Shown here piece by piece: positions 1-10,377 of a DNA stretch of 64,000 bases (position 1 is the stretch's first letter; the number at the start of each line of letters is the position of its first letter). This DNA comes from an uncultured Winogradskyella sp. GTDB taxonomy: Bacteria; Bacteroidota; Bacteroidia; Flavobacteriales; Flavobacteriaceae. The stretch spans positions 1,759,384 through 1,823,383 of the forward strand of contig NZ_CANMCZ010000001.1 in NCBI RefSeq assembly GCF_947496485.1. The letters run 5' to 3'. The notes under the pieces are model-generated. The model was not told the DNA's origin. It did no database searches and saw nothing but the letters and a program-made list of their open reading frames with translations. Both the position numbers and the translations under genes were made by a program.

Positions 1-2057
1 TCAATGCATACTTAAATAGTAAAGCTTTTGATCCTAATACAACCGTAAAAACAAGACAAGGAAGTGATAAAGCAGTAATGCAATTAGTTTCTGATATGAA
101 TGCGGGTAATGTTGGAGCTATCATCACAAATGGTGTGAACCCAATGTATAGCTTACCAAATGCTTCAGCGTTTAAGGAAGGTCTAGAAAAAGTTGATTTA
201 TCTGTTGCATTTTCTATGAAACAAGATGAAACATCAACTAACTTTCAATATATAGCTGCGGCTCCTCACAATTTGGAATCTTGGGGTGATTTTGAATTTA
301 AGTCTGGTCATTATTCAATGATGCAACCTACAATTCGTCCTTTATTTGATACTAAGCAATTTCAGGAAGTTTTATTAGCTTGGAATGGAAATAGTACTTC
401 TTACAGAGATTATTTAAAATCAGTTTGGACAGCAGACATCTTAAATGGAGCTTCATTTAACAAAGCAGTTCAAGATGGTGTTTTTGTGTCATCAACATTA
501 AGTGTTGAAGATGTAAATACGGTGTCCAATGAATCATCAACAGAGGCTGACCCAGATGCAGAAATAGCTACTACAGCTTCTGTTCTAACAGGTGTTACAG
601 CTGCAAGAGCTTTAGCTAATTCTGTAATGTCTGAAGGTGGTATGGAATTATCACTTTATACCAAAATAGGTATGGGTGATGGCCAACAAGCTAATAATCC
701 ATGGTTGCAAGAATTTCCAGATCCAATAACAAGAACAACTTGGGATAATTATTTGACAGTTTCTCAAGCTGATGCTGAAAAATTAGATTTAAAAAACTGG
801 AATGTTGCTAACGGTGGATTAAATGGTAGCTATGCTAATGTTACTGTTAATGGTGTAACTGTCGAAAATGTACCAGTAATTATTCAGCCAGGACAAGCTA
901 AAGGTTCTGTTGGTATGGCATTTGGTTTCGGTAGGTCTTCTGAAGCACTGAAAGAAGAGATGAAAACTGGTGTTAACGCTTACCCGTTATACCAAAATTT
1001 CAACTCAGTACAAAATGTAACTATTGAAAAAGCTACTGGTGAGCATGAGTTTGCTTGTGTACAGTTGCACAACACTTTGATGGGTCGTGGCGACATAATC
1101 AAAGAAACTAATTTAGTAATTTTCAACACTGAGGATAAACGTGTTTGGAACAAAGTTCCAGAAGTATCCTTAAATCATATAGAAACTCCTGTAACATCTT
1201 CAGATGTAGATTTATGGGATGAATTTGATCGTTCAATAGGGCATCATTTTAATTTATCGATTGACTTAAACGCTTGTACGGGTTGTGGAGCATGTGTAAT
1301 TGCATGTCACGCTGAAAATAACGTTCCTGTTGTTGGTAAAACAGAAATGAGACGCAGTAGAGATATGCACTGGTTGCGTATTGATAGATACTATTCTTCT
1401 GAAGAATCCTTTGAAGGAGACAATGAAAAGAAAAAGAATATTTCGGGCTTAAGTAGTTCATTGAGTGAGTTTGGCGAGATGGAACATCCAGCTGATAATC
1501 CTCAAGTAGCATTTCAACCAGTAATGTGTCAGCATTGTAACCATGCTCCTTGTGAAACGGTTTGTCCTGTTGCTGCAACAGCTCATGGTCGTCAAGGTCA
1601 AAACCATATGGCATATAACCGATGTGTAGGTACACGTTACTGTGCTAATAACTGTCCTTATAAAGTGCGTCGTTTTAACTGGTTCTTATATAACAATAAC
1701 GAAGAGTTTGATTTTAATTACGCAATGAACGACGATTTGGGTAAAATGGTATTAAACCCAGATGTTACTGTTAGATCTCGTGGAGTGATGGAAAAATGTT
1801 CTATGTGTATTCAAAAAACACAAAAAACAATTCTTGATGCTAAGCGTGATGGACGTGAAGTTAAGGATGGAGAATTCCAAACAGCTTGTTCCGCAGCATG
1901 TGGAAACGGAGCAATGGTATTTGGCGATATTAATGACAAAGGCAGCAAGATTGCTGAATTAAAAGAAGATGATCGTATGTATCACTTATTAGAAAGCGTT
2001 GGCACAAAACCTAACGTAATCTATCAAACAAAAGTGAGAAATACATCGAAAGCATAA
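1..2057 (+). CDS. actB: Alternative complex III iron-sulfur/molybdopterin-like subunit ActB (5' truncated by window edge)
   Basis: Frame is open from position 3 through the listed ATG at 78. Ferredoxin-type Cys motifs (CTGCGACVIACH, CQHCNHAPCETVCP, CVGTRYCANNCPY, CSMCIQKT). First gene of the actBCDEF-cox order. Confidence 0.93.
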   Translation, partial: NAYLNSKAFDPNTTVKTRQGSDKAVMQLVSDMNAGNVGAIITNGVNPMYSLPNASAFKEGLEKVDLSVAFSMKQDETSTNFQYIAAAPHNLESWGDFEFKSGHYSMMQPTIRPLFDTKQFQEVLLAWNGNSTSYRDYLKSVWTADILNGASFNKAVQDGVFVSSTLSVEDVNTVSNESSTEADPDAEIATTASVLTGVTAARALANSVMSEGGMELSLYTKIGMGDGQQANNPWLQEFPDPITRTTWDNYLTVSQADAEKLDLKNWNVANGGLNGSYANVTVNGVTVENVPVIIQPGQAKGSVGMAFGFGRSSEALKEEMKTGVNAYPLYQNFNSVQNVTIEKATGEHEFACVQLHNTLMGRGDIIKETNLVIFNTEDKRVWNKVPEVSLNHIETPVTSSDVDLWDEFDRSIGHHFNLSIDLNACTGCGACVIACHAENNVPVVGKTEMRRSRDMHWLRIDRYYSSEESFEGDNEKKKNISGLSSSLSEFGEMEHPADNPQVAFQPVMCQHCNHAPCETVCPVAATAHGRQGQNHMAYNRCVGTRYCANNCPYKVRRFNWFLYNNNEEFDFNYAMNDDLGKMVLNPDVTVRSRGVMEKCSMCIQKTQKTILDAKRDGREVKDGEFQTACSAACGNGAMVFGDINDKGSKIAELKEDDRMYHLLESVGTKPNVIYQTKVRNTSKA

Positions 2058-2084
2058 ATAAATTAAAGAAACAAGTATATAATT

Positions 2085-3824
2085 ATGGCGTCTCATTACG
2101 AAGCACCTATTAGAAGACCTTTAGTTACTGGAGAAAAATCCTATCACGATGTTACTGTTGATGTAGCAAGACCAGTTGAAGGCAAAGCCAATAGAGCATG
2201 GTGGATTGTTTTCAGCATTGCTTTGGTTGCATTCCTTTGGGGAATAGGTTGTATTATTTATACCATTTCTACTGGTATTGGAGTTTGGGGTCTTAATAAG
2301 ACTGTAAACTGGGCTTGGGATATTACTAACTTCGTTTGGTGGGTTGGTATTGGTCACGCAGGAACACTAATTTCTGCAGTACTTTTACTCTTCCGTCAAA
2401 AATGGAGAATGGCAATTAACCGTTCTGCGGAAGCCATGACAATTTTCTCGGTAGTCCAAGCAGGTTTATTTCCAATTATACACATGGGTCGTCCGTGGTT
2501 AGCATATTGGGTACTACCAATACCTAACCAATTTGGTTCGTTATGGGTAAATTTTAACTCGCCATTACTTTGGGATGTATTTGCTATTTCTACTTATTTA
2601 TCTGTATCGTTAGTTTTCTGGTGGACAGGTTTATTACCAGATTTTGCAATGATTAGAGATAGAGCGGTTAGACCTTTCCAAAAGAAAATATATTCTTTAT
2701 TAAGTTTCGGATGGTCTGGTAGAGCAAAAGATTGGCAACGTTTTGAAGAAGTTTCTTTGGTACTTGCTGGTTTGGCAACGCCTTTAGTACTTTCGGTTCA
2801 CACAATTGTATCTTTTGACTTCGCAACATCGGTTATTCCGGGTTGGCATACAACAATATTCCCACCTTACTTCGTTGCAGGTGCAATTTTCTCAGGATTT
2901 GCTATGGTGAATACACTTCTTATCATCATGAGAAAGGTTTGTAATCTTGAAGATTATATTACAGTACAGCACATCGAGTTAATGAATATTGTAATCATGA
3001 TTACAGGTTCAATTGTAGGTGTAGCTTATATTACTGAGTTATTTATTGCTTGGTATTCTGGTGTAGAATACGAACAATATGCGTTCTTAAACAGAGCAAC
3101 AGGACCTTACTGGTGGGCATATTGGGCAATGATGTCTTGTAACGTATTCTCTCCACAATTCATGTGGTTTAAAAGATTACGAACTAGCATTATGTTCTCA
3201 TTCTTTATTTCAATTGTTGTTAATATTGGAATGTGGTTTGAACGTTTTGTTATTATTGTAACATCATTACATAGAGATTATTTACCATCATCTTGGACAA
3301 TGTTCTCTCCTACATTTGTAGACATAGGTATCTTCATCGGAACGATAGGTTTCTTCTTTGTGTTATTTTTATTGTATGCACGGACATTCCCAGTAATTGC
3401 ACAAGCAGAAGTTAAGACCATTTTAAAATCATCTGGTGAACGTTACAAAAAAATCAGAGAGCGTGGTGATAGTTTGGTTGGCACAGGTGCAGATGCAAGA
3501 ACTTCTAACCCAATTGCTTTTACTGCAACTGCTTCAACAAAACCAGCTGCATTACCAAGTAATAATGATGAAAAACTGAATAGCTTGTTTGAAGGTATAG
3601 GTAAATTTGATGCTACAACACAAACTGCAGACGATTTAAAAGTCATCAGTGGTATTGGCCCTAAAATGGAAGAAGTACTTAACAGTATAGGTATTTTTAC
3701 CTTCCTTCAGGTCAGTAAGATGACTAAAAAAGAATATGACTTGTTAGATTCAATCACAGGTTCTTTCCCAGGAAGAGCAGAACGTGATGATTGGGCTGGG
3801 CAAGCTAAAAATTTATTAAACTAA
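2085..3824 (+). CDS. actC: ACIII NrfD/PsrC-like membrane subunit ActC with C-terminal helix-hairpin-helix-like extension
   Basis: Multi-TM NrfD-type sequence following actB. C-terminal DDLKVISGIGPKMEEVLNSIGIFTFLQVSKM resembles an HHH_5-like domain. Confidence 0.92.
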   Translation: MASHYEAPIRRPLVTGEKSYHDVTVDVARPVEGKANRAWWIVFSIALVAFLWGIGCIIYTISTGIGVWGLNKTVNWAWDITNFVWWVGIGHAGTLISAVLLLFRQKWRMAINRSAEAMTIFSVVQAGLFPIIHMGRPWLAYWVLPIPNQFGSLWVNFNSPLLWDVFAISTYLSVSLVFWWTGLLPDFAMIRDRAVRPFQKKIYSLLSFGWSGRAKDWQRFEEVSLVLAGLATPLVLSVHTIVSFDFATSVIPGWHTTIFPPYFVAGAIFSGFAMVNTLLIIMRKVCNLEDYITVQHIELMNIVIMITGSIVGVAYITELFIAWYSGVEYEQYAFLNRATGPYWWAYWAMMSCNVFSPQFMWFKRLRTSIMFSFFISIVVNIGMWFERFVIIVTSLHRDYLPSSWTMFSPTFVDIGIFIGTIGFFFVLFLLYARTFPVIAQAEVKTILKSSGERYKKIRERGDSLVGTGADARTSNPIAFTATASTKPAALPSNNDEKLNSLFEGIGKFDATTQTADDLKVISGIGPKMEEVLNSIGIFTFLQVSKMTKKEYDLLDSITGSFPGRAERDDWAGQAKNLLN

Positions 3825-3832
3825 TATAGTCT

Positions 3833-4372
3833 ATGGAAGCTTCGAAAGTAATTCATGCTATTTATACAGATGATGATGTACTAATGTCTGCCGTTAAAAA
3901 GGTAAAGGCAGAGAAACATCACATTGAAGAAATATATACACCTTTTCCGGTTCACGGACTAGACAAGGCAATGGGACTTGCTCCAACACGTATAGCAATT
4001 ACAGCATTTATGTATGGTTGTGTTGGTCTTACAGTAGCAATTGTAATGATGAATTTTATAATGATTGAAGATTGGCCACAAGATATTGGTGGTAAACCAA
4101 GCTTTAGTTATATAGAAAATATGCCAGCTTTTGTACCAATTATGTTTGAGCTTACCGTATTTTTCGCTGCCCATTTAATGGTAATTACGTTTTATCTAAG
4201 AAGTAGAATGTGGCCATTTAAAAAAGCAGAGAATCCAGATCCGAGAACAACAGACGATCATTTCTTAATGGAGATTGCAATACATGATAACGAACAATCA
4301 TTAACATCGCTTTTAAAGGAAACGGGAGCTGTTGAAATAAATATTGTAGATAAAGAAGAAGATGCACATTAA
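3833..4372 (+). CDS. actD: ACIII subunit ActD (DUF3341)
   Basis: Two TM segments, YTPFPVHGLDKAMGL motif, operon position. Confidence 0.9.
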   Translation: MEASKVIHAIYTDDDVLMSAVKKVKAEKHHIEEIYTPFPVHGLDKAMGLAPTRIAITAFMYGCVGLTVAIVMMNFIMIEDWPQDIGGKPSFSYIENMPAFVPIMFELTVFFAAHLMVITFYLRSRMWPFKKAENPDPRTTDDHFLMEIAIHDNEQSLTSLLKETGAVEINIVDKEEDAH

Positions 4373-4934
4373 TATGAAGATAGTCGCAAAATATATCGTA
4401 GTATTAGTACTTTTAGTAAGCTTTATGTCTTGCCAAAAGAACTCAAGACCTAACTATCAGTACATGCCCAATATGTATGAACCTATAGGTTATGAAGCAT
4501 ATCAGGAATCAGATGCATTTGAAAATGGTTATGAAGCACAGTTACCTGCTGAAGGTTCTATTCCAAGAGGTGATTTTATGCCTTACGAAATTGATAACAC
4601 TAATGAGGGTTATGATATGGCAAAAGCTTCACTGAAAAGTCCTTTGGATTCTACACAAGTAAACTATGAAGAGGGTAAGGTATTATACGACATTTATTGT
4701 GGTATTTGTCACGGAACAAAAGGTAATGGCCAAGGAAAGTTGATGCAACGTGAAAAAATATTAGGTGTTCCTAGTTACGATGATGCTGGTAGAGCAATTA
4801 CAACAGGTAGTATTTACCATGTTATATATTATGGTAAAAACACAATGGGTTCTTATGCAAACCAATTGAACGAAACAGAGCGTTGGCAAGTTGTAGCTTA
4901 TGTTGAAAAACTAAAGGCTGATTTAGAAAAGTAA
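4362..4934 (+). CDS. actE: ACIII cytochrome c subunit ActE (lipoprotein, CxxCH)
   Basis: Lipoprotein signal (LLVSFMSC) and haem motif CGICH. Overlaps actD by 11 nt. Confidence 0.9.
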   Translation: MHINMKIVAKYIVVLVLLVSFMSCQKNSRPNYQYMPNMYEPIGYEAYQESDAFENGYEAQLPAEGSIPRGDFMPYEIDNTNEGYDMAKASLKSPLDSTQVNYEEGKVLYDIYCGICHGTKGNGQGKLMQREKILGVPSYDDAGRAITTGSIYHVIYYGKNTMGSYANQLNETERWQVVAYVEKLKADLEK

Positions 4935-4956
4935 GATTTAGATAAAGATTATATAA

Positions 4957-6315
4957 ATGGAATATAAAATTTCAAATCGATTAAAAATAGGAGCTATCGT
5001 CTTAATAATTTTAGGATTGTTTGGTGTTGGTTACGGCTTTGTAGATTCTCATAGTTATACTGAAGAGAATATTACTAAGCGTTTAGCTGAAGAGCATGAT
5101 GCACATGGTGATGGACATGCCGAAGAAGCACATGGAGCCTCTCACGATGAAGCTGCCCCTCATGTAGAAGACAATCATAGTGGTGAAGCACATAGTGAGC
5201 AAGCTGAAGGCCATGAAATGAGTCATGAAGAGCATGTTTTACATCAAATACATAATAGACCATATTCAGCATTATATGTTGCAGCATTCTTTTTCTTCAT
5301 GATAGCATTAGGAGTACTTGCATTTTATGCAATTCAGTATGCAGCTCAAGCGGGTTGGTCGCCTGTGTTATTTAGGGTTATGGAAGGTATTACTTCTTAT
5401 GTATTACCAGGTGGATTAATTGTATTGGCTATTGCCTTTGTTGCTGACAAACATTTATTTATATGGATGGATCCAGATGTTGTTGCACATGATGCGCTTA
5501 TACAAGGTAAATCAGGTTGGTTAAATAAGACAGGATTCATGATTAGAGGCCTTATTTTCTTAGGAGGATGGTCTTTATATAGATGTTTTTCTAGAAAATT
5601 CTCAATTGCACAAGATAGTGCTGATGATAACAGAAACTTTAAAAAGAACTTTAGAATTTCAGCTGCATTCTTAGTATTCTATATTTATACCGAGTCTATG
5701 ATGTCTTGGGATTGGATAATGAGTGTAGATCCACACTGGTTTAGTACATTATTTGGCTGGTATGTGTTTGCCAGTATGTTTGTAAGTGGAATTACCGTAA
5801 TTGCTATGGTTACCATTTACTTAAAATCTAAAGGATTATTAGAATTTGTGAATGATAGTCATATTCATGACCTAGCTAAGTTTATGTTTGGTATTAGTAT
5901 TTTCTGGACGTATTTATGGTTTTCACAATTCATGCTAATATGGTATTCAAATATACCAGAAGAGGTAACTTATTTTGTAACTCGTATTGAAGATTATAAA
6001 CTACCATTCTTTGGTATGGTAGCTATGAACTTTATTTTCCCACTATTACTATTAATGAATAGTGATTACAAGCGAATTAACTGGTTTGTCATAATGGCAG
6101 GTATTGTAATACTTTGTGGACACTACGTTGATATATTCAATATGATAATGCCAGCAACAGTTGGCGACAGATGGTTTATTGGAATTCCAGAAATCGGTTC
6201 TATATTGCTATTTGGTGGTATATTCTTATTTATAGTCTTTACGGCTTTAGGAAAAGCACCGCTTTTGGCAAAAAGAAACCCTTTTATGAAGGAAAGTGAA
6301 CATTTCCATTATTAA
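4957..6315 (+). CDS. actF: ACIII membrane subunit ActF with His-rich N-terminal loop
   Basis: Multi-TM protein in operon position; about 13 His within an approximately 55-residue segment. Confidence 0.9.
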   Translation: MEYKISNRLKIGAIVLIILGLFGVGYGFVDSHSYTEENITKRLAEEHDAHGDGHAEEAHGASHDEAAPHVEDNHSGEAHSEQAEGHEMSHEEHVLHQIHNRPYSALYVAAFFFFMIALGVLAFYAIQYAAQAGWSPVLFRVMEGITSYVLPGGLIVLAIAFVADKHLFIWMDPDVVAHDALIQGKSGWLNKTGFMIRGLIFLGGWSLYRCFSRKFSIAQDSADDNRNFKKNFRISAAFLVFYIYTESMMSWDWIMSVDPHWFSTLFGWYVFASMFVSGITVIAMVTIYLKSKGLLEFVNDSHIHDLAKFMFGISIFWTYLWFSQFMLIWYSNIPEEVTYFVTRIEDYKLPFFGMVAMNFIFPLLLLMNSDYKRINWFVIMAGIVILCGHYVDIFNMIMPATVGDRWFIGIPEIGSILLFGGIFLFIVFTALGKAPLLAKRNPFMKESEHFHY

Positions 6316-6342
6316 TATTATTAAAAAAGAACAGAAACGATA

Positions 6343-7407
6343 ATGACTGCTTTATTAACTATTATAATTGTACTCTTTGTAGCCGTCGCCTTATGGCAAA
6401 TGGTAAAGATTTTTGATTTGGCTCAAGTAGGTAGTTCAAACTCACAAATAGCCGATGACAAAGACAATAGAATAAATGGCTATTTAATGATGGCGTTTTT
6501 AGTATTTATCTACGCTATAACTATTGCTAGTTTTTATTATTTAGGAGATTTACCATTAGTATCAAATTCGGCGTCAGAGCATGGCCCAGGATTAGATAGT
6601 CTTATGATTATTTCCATGGTAGTAATATTCATAGTTCAGATTGTAACACAGTTTATATTACATTATTTTGCTTTTAAATATAAAGGTGAGAAAGGTAGAA
6701 AAGCATTGTTTTACGCTGATAACAATACCTTAGAAGCTATTTGGACAATTATTCCTGTTATTGTTTTAGCGGGTCTAATTATTTACGGATTATTTACGTG
6801 GAATGATATAATGAATATCAACGAAGATGACGATCCATTAGTAGTTGAATTGTATGCACAACAGTTTAACTGGAAAGCAAGATATGGAGGAGCGGATAAT
6901 GTCCTTGGTCAAGCAAATGTAAGGTTAATCGATTTAGATAAAGCTAATATATTAGGTGTCGCAGAAGATGACCCAAATGCTCAAGATGACGTTATTGTAA
7001 CAGAGCTGCATCTGCCAAAAGGAAGACCAGTGTTGTTTAAAATGCGCTCACAGGATGTATTACACTCCGCATACATGCCTCACTTTAGAGCTCAAATGAA
7101 CTGTGTGCCTGGTATGGTAACGCAGTTTGGGTTTACTCCGTCGGTGACCACAGAAGAAATGCGTCAGAATCCTGATATTCAAGATAAAGTTCAGAATATC
7201 AATAATATAAGAGTAGAGAAAAGCAAAGAATTAGTTGCAAATGGTGAAGAAGCTTTAGAGCTTTATGAGTTTGATTACTTATTATTATGCAATAAAATTT
7301 GTGGAAAATCGCACTACAACATGCAAATGAAGATTATTGTAGAAACTCAAGAAGAGTATGATGCCTGGATGAAAGAGCAAAAAACATTTGCAAATTCATT
7401 AAATTAG
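6343..7407 (+). CDS. coxB: Cytochrome c oxidase subunit II
   Basis: Two N-terminal TMs; CuA-type region ending CNKICGKSHYNM. Confidence 0.92.
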   Translation: MTALLTIIIVLFVAVALWQMVKIFDLAQVGSSNSQIADDKDNRINGYLMMAFLVFIYAITIASFYYLGDLPLVSNSASEHGPGLDSLMIISMVVIFIVQIVTQFILHYFAFKYKGEKGRKALFYADNNTLEAIWTIIPVIVLAGLIIYGLFTWNDIMNINEDDDPLVVELYAQQFNWKARYGGADNVLGQANVRLIDLDKANILGVAEDDPNAQDDVIVTELHLPKGRPVLFKMRSQDVLHSAYMPHFRAQMNCVPGMVTQFGFTPSVTTEEMRQNPDIQDKVQNINNIRVEKSKELVANGEEALELYEFDYLLLCNKICGKSHYNMQMKIIVETQEEYDAWMKEQKTFANSLN

Positions 7408-7443
7408 TAGAAAAAATTGTTTTAAGAAAAAGATAAAGAGATT

Positions 7444-9240
7444 ATGTCAGCAACAGCAGAAACACACGTTCACGACGATCACGACGTACATCATCACAAA
7501 GAAACTTTTGTGACTAAATATATATTTAGTCAAGATCATAAAATGATTGCTAAGCAGTATTTAATTACTGGTGTAATCATCATGGGTATTATAGGGATTT
7601 TTATGTCCTTAATGATACGTATGCAAATTGCATGGCCAGAGAAGTCTAATGTAATTTTTGAAACTTTTCTAGGGAAATGGGCACCAGAAGGTGTAATGGA
7701 CGCAGATATTTATTTGGCATTAGTGACTATACATGGTACAATTATGGTTTTCTTTGTCCTTACTGCAGGGCTTAGTGGAACATTTAGTAACCTTTTAATC
7801 CCATTACAGATTGGCGCGCGAGATATGGCTTCGGGATTTCTTAATATGATATCTTATTGGTTATTCTTTGTGTCTTGTGTAATTATGATTCTGTCATTTT
7901 TTGTTGAAGCAGGACCAGCTGCAGCAGGTTGGACTATCTATCCTCCACTTTCAGCACTACCAATGGCTCAAGGTGGCTCAGGCATGGGTATGACACTTTG
8001 GTTAGTGTCTATGGCAATATTTATTGCATCCTCTTTATTAGGTTCGCTTAATTATATCGTTACAGTTATAAACTTACGTACGAAGGGGATGTCTATGACA
8101 AGACTACCGCTTACGATTTGGGCATTTTTTGTAACTGCTATAATCGGTGTAATATCATTCCCAGTATTATTATCTGCGGCTTTATTGTTAATAATGGATA
8201 GAAGTTTTGGAACGTCATTCTTCTTATCGGATATATTTATACAAGGTGAAGTACTGCATTACCAAGGAGGATCTCCAGTATTGTTTGAACATTTGTTTTG
8301 GTTCTTAGGTCACCCAGAGGTATATATTGTATTATTGCCAGCATTAGGAATTACATCAGAAATTATTGCAACAAACTCACGTAAGCCAATCTTTGGTTAC
8401 AGAGCTATGGTTGCTTCAATTTTGGCGATTGCATTCTTATCTACTATTGTTTGGGGACACCATATGTTTATTTCTGGTATGAATCCATTCTTAGGGTCAG
8501 TATTTACATTTACGACTTTACTAATTGCGATTCCGTCAGCGGTTAAAGCATTTAACTATATAACCACACTCTGGAAAGGTAATTTACAGATGAATCCCGC
8601 CATGTTGTTTTCAATTGGATTGGTTTCAACTTTTATCACTGGTGGTTTAACAGGAATTATTTTAGGAGATAGTGCTTTAGATATCAACGTACATGATACT
8701 TATTTTGTCGTTGCGCATTTCCATTTGGTTATGGGTATCTCAGCGTTATATGGTGTATTTGCTGGTGTTTATCACTGGTTCCCTAGAATGTTTGGACGTA
8801 TGATGAATAAAAACTTGGGGTATTTACATTTCTGGGTCACTGCGGTTTGTGCTTACGGAGTATTTTTCCCAATGCACTTTATAGGTATGGCAGGTCTACC
8901 AAGGCGTTATTATACCAACTCAAATTTCCCATTATTTGATGATACAACAAATACACAATTAGTTATCACTATGTTCGCACTTGTTGGTGGTCTTATACAA
9001 TTAGTATTTTTGTACAATTTCTTTAGTAGTATTTTCTACGGTAAGAAAGCACCTCAAAACCCATGGAGATCTAATACATTGGAATGGACAGCACCAGTTA
9101 AGCATATGCACGGGAACTGGCCAGGAGCAATTCCTCATGTTTACCGCTGGTCTTATGACTATAGTAAACCAGGACATGATGAAGATTTTGTACCTCAAAA
9201 TATTCCAATGAAAGAAGGTGAAGAAGAATTACAGCATTAA
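7444..9240 (+). CDS. coxA: Cytochrome c oxidase subunit I
   Basis: Haem-copper oxidase motifs WFLGHPEVYI, HHMF, HDTYFVVAHFHLVM. Confidence 0.97.
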   Translation: MSATAETHVHDDHDVHHHKETFVTKYIFSQDHKMIAKQYLITGVIIMGIIGIFMSLMIRMQIAWPEKSNVIFETFLGKWAPEGVMDADIYLALVTIHGTIMVFFVLTAGLSGTFSNLLIPLQIGARDMASGFLNMISYWLFFVSCVIMILSFFVEAGPAAAGWTIYPPLSALPMAQGGSGMGMTLWLVSMAIFIASSLLGSLNYIVTVINLRTKGMSMTRLPLTIWAFFVTAIIGVISFPVLLSAALLLIMDRSFGTSFFLSDIFIQGEVLHYQGGSPVLFEHLFWFLGHPEVYIVLLPALGITSEIIATNSRKPIFGYRAMVASILAIAFLSTIVWGHHMFISGMNPFLGSVFTFTTLLIAIPSAVKAFNYITTLWKGNLQMNPAMLFSIGLVSTFITGGLTGIILGDSALDINVHDTYFVVAHFHLVMGISALYGVFAGVYHWFPRMFGRMMNKNLGYLHFWVTAVCAYGVFFPMHFIGMAGLPRRYYTNSNFPLFDDTTNTQLVITMFALVGGLIQLVFLYNFFSSIFYGKKAPQNPWRSNTLEWTAPVKHMHGNWPGAIPHVYRWSYDYSKPGHDEDFVPQNIPMKEGEEELQH

Positions 9241-9270
9241 CGCTGAAAGTATTATAGATTAAAGTAAAAG

Positions 9271-9298
9271 GCCTTTCTAATTTAGAAAGGCTTTTTCT
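9271..9298 (+). terminator. Rho-independent terminator of the ACIII/cox operon
   Basis: GCCTTTCTA-ATT-TAGAAAGGC stem followed by TTTTTCTTT. Confidence 0.85.
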
Positions 9299-9299
9299 T

Positions 9300-9307
9300 T
9301 ATATTTG
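9300..9307 (+). promoter_or_regulatory. Candidate Bacteroidota -7 element (TATATTTG) for ruvB
   Basis: Matches TAnnTTTG; 7 nt before the ruvB ATG and directly after the cox terminator. Confidence 0.5.
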
Positions 9308-9314
9308 TTTAACC

Positions 9315-10337
9315 ATGAATGAGAATTTAAATCCATCCAGTGATAATTTTACACCAGAAGAACTTGATGTCGAAAAGAAGTTGAGACCTTTGACTTTTGA
9401 TGACTTTACAGGTCAAGATCAGGTGTTAGAAAATTTATTGGTTTTTGTTCAAGCTGCGAATTTACGGGAAGAAGCATTAGATCACACTTTGTTTCACGGT
9501 CCTCCAGGATTGGGTAAAACGACTTTAGCACATATTCTATCTAATGAGCTAGATGTTGGTATAAAAGTTACGTCAGGACCTGTTTTAGATAAACCAGGTG
9601 ATTTAGCTGGTTTGCTAACTAATCTAGAAGATCGCGATGTTCTTTTTATTGATGAGATTCATCGATTGAGCCCAATTGTTGAGGAGTATTTGTACTCAGC
9701 AATGGAAGATTACAAAATTGATATTATGATTGAGTCTGGTCCAAATGCCAGAACCGTTCAAATTAATTTAAATCCATTTACTCTAATTGGTGCCACCACG
9801 CGTTCAGGCTTGTTAACAGCTCCTATGCGAGCACGTTTCGGAATTCAAAGTCGATTACAATATTATAATACAGAATTGCTAACCACAATAGTGCAACGAA
9901 GCGCTTCAATTTTGAATATGCCAATTACTATGGAAGCTGCAATAGAAATTGCAGGTCGTAGTAGAGGAACGCCACGTATTGCAAATGCATTGTTGAGGCG
10001 TGTACGAGATTTTGCACAGATAAAAGGAAATGGTAGCATAGATATTAAGATTGCAAAGTTTGCCTTAAAGGCACTAAATGTCGATGCCTATGGTTTAGAC
10101 GAAATGGATAACAAAATTCTAACTACTATTATAGATAAATTTAAAGGTGGACCAGTTGGTATTAGTACAATTGCTACAGCAGTAAGTGAAAGCACAGAAA
10201 CGATTGAAGAAGTTTATGAGCCGTTTTTAATCCAGCAAGGATTTATTATGCGAACTCCTCGTGGTCGTGAAGTAACAGAACAAGCCTATAAACATTTAGG
10301 AAAAATAAAAGGACCTACTCAAGGAGGTTTATTTTAG
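9315..10337 (+). CDS. ruvB: Holliday junction branch migration DNA helicase RuvB
   Basis: [30 protein letters not shown], winged-helix C terminus. Confidence 0.98.
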   Translation: MNENLNPSSDNFTPEELDVEKKLRPLTFDDFTGQDQVLENLLVFVQAANLREEALDHTLFHGPPGLGKTTLAHILSNELDVGIKVTSGPVLDKPGDLAGLLTNLEDRDVLFIDEIHRLSPIVEEYLYSAMEDYKIDIMIESGPNARTVQINLNPFTLIGATTRSGLLTAPMRARFGIQSRLQYYNTELLTTIVQRSASILNMPITMEAAIEIAGRSRGTPRIANALLRRVRDFAQIKGNGSIDIKIAKFALKALNVDAYGLDEMDNKILTTIIDKFKGGPVGISTIATAVSESTETIEEVYEPFLIQQGFIMRTPRGREVTEQAYKHLGKIKGPTQGGLF

Positions 10338-10348
10338 CATCTATGGTT

Positions 10349-10369
10349 ATTCTGAACTTGATTCAGAAT
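10349..10369. repeat. Short intergenic inverted repeat ATTCTGAA-CTTGA-TTCAGAAT
   Basis: Perfect 8-bp arms with a 5-nt loop between ruvB and queG. Confidence 0.6.
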
Positions 10370-10377
10370 CTCACAAA

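Noticed and set aside
1249-1635. Minus-strand ORF of 128 aa opposite actB
   Set aside because: Fully antisense to a well-supported coding region; sequence looks like a shadow translation.
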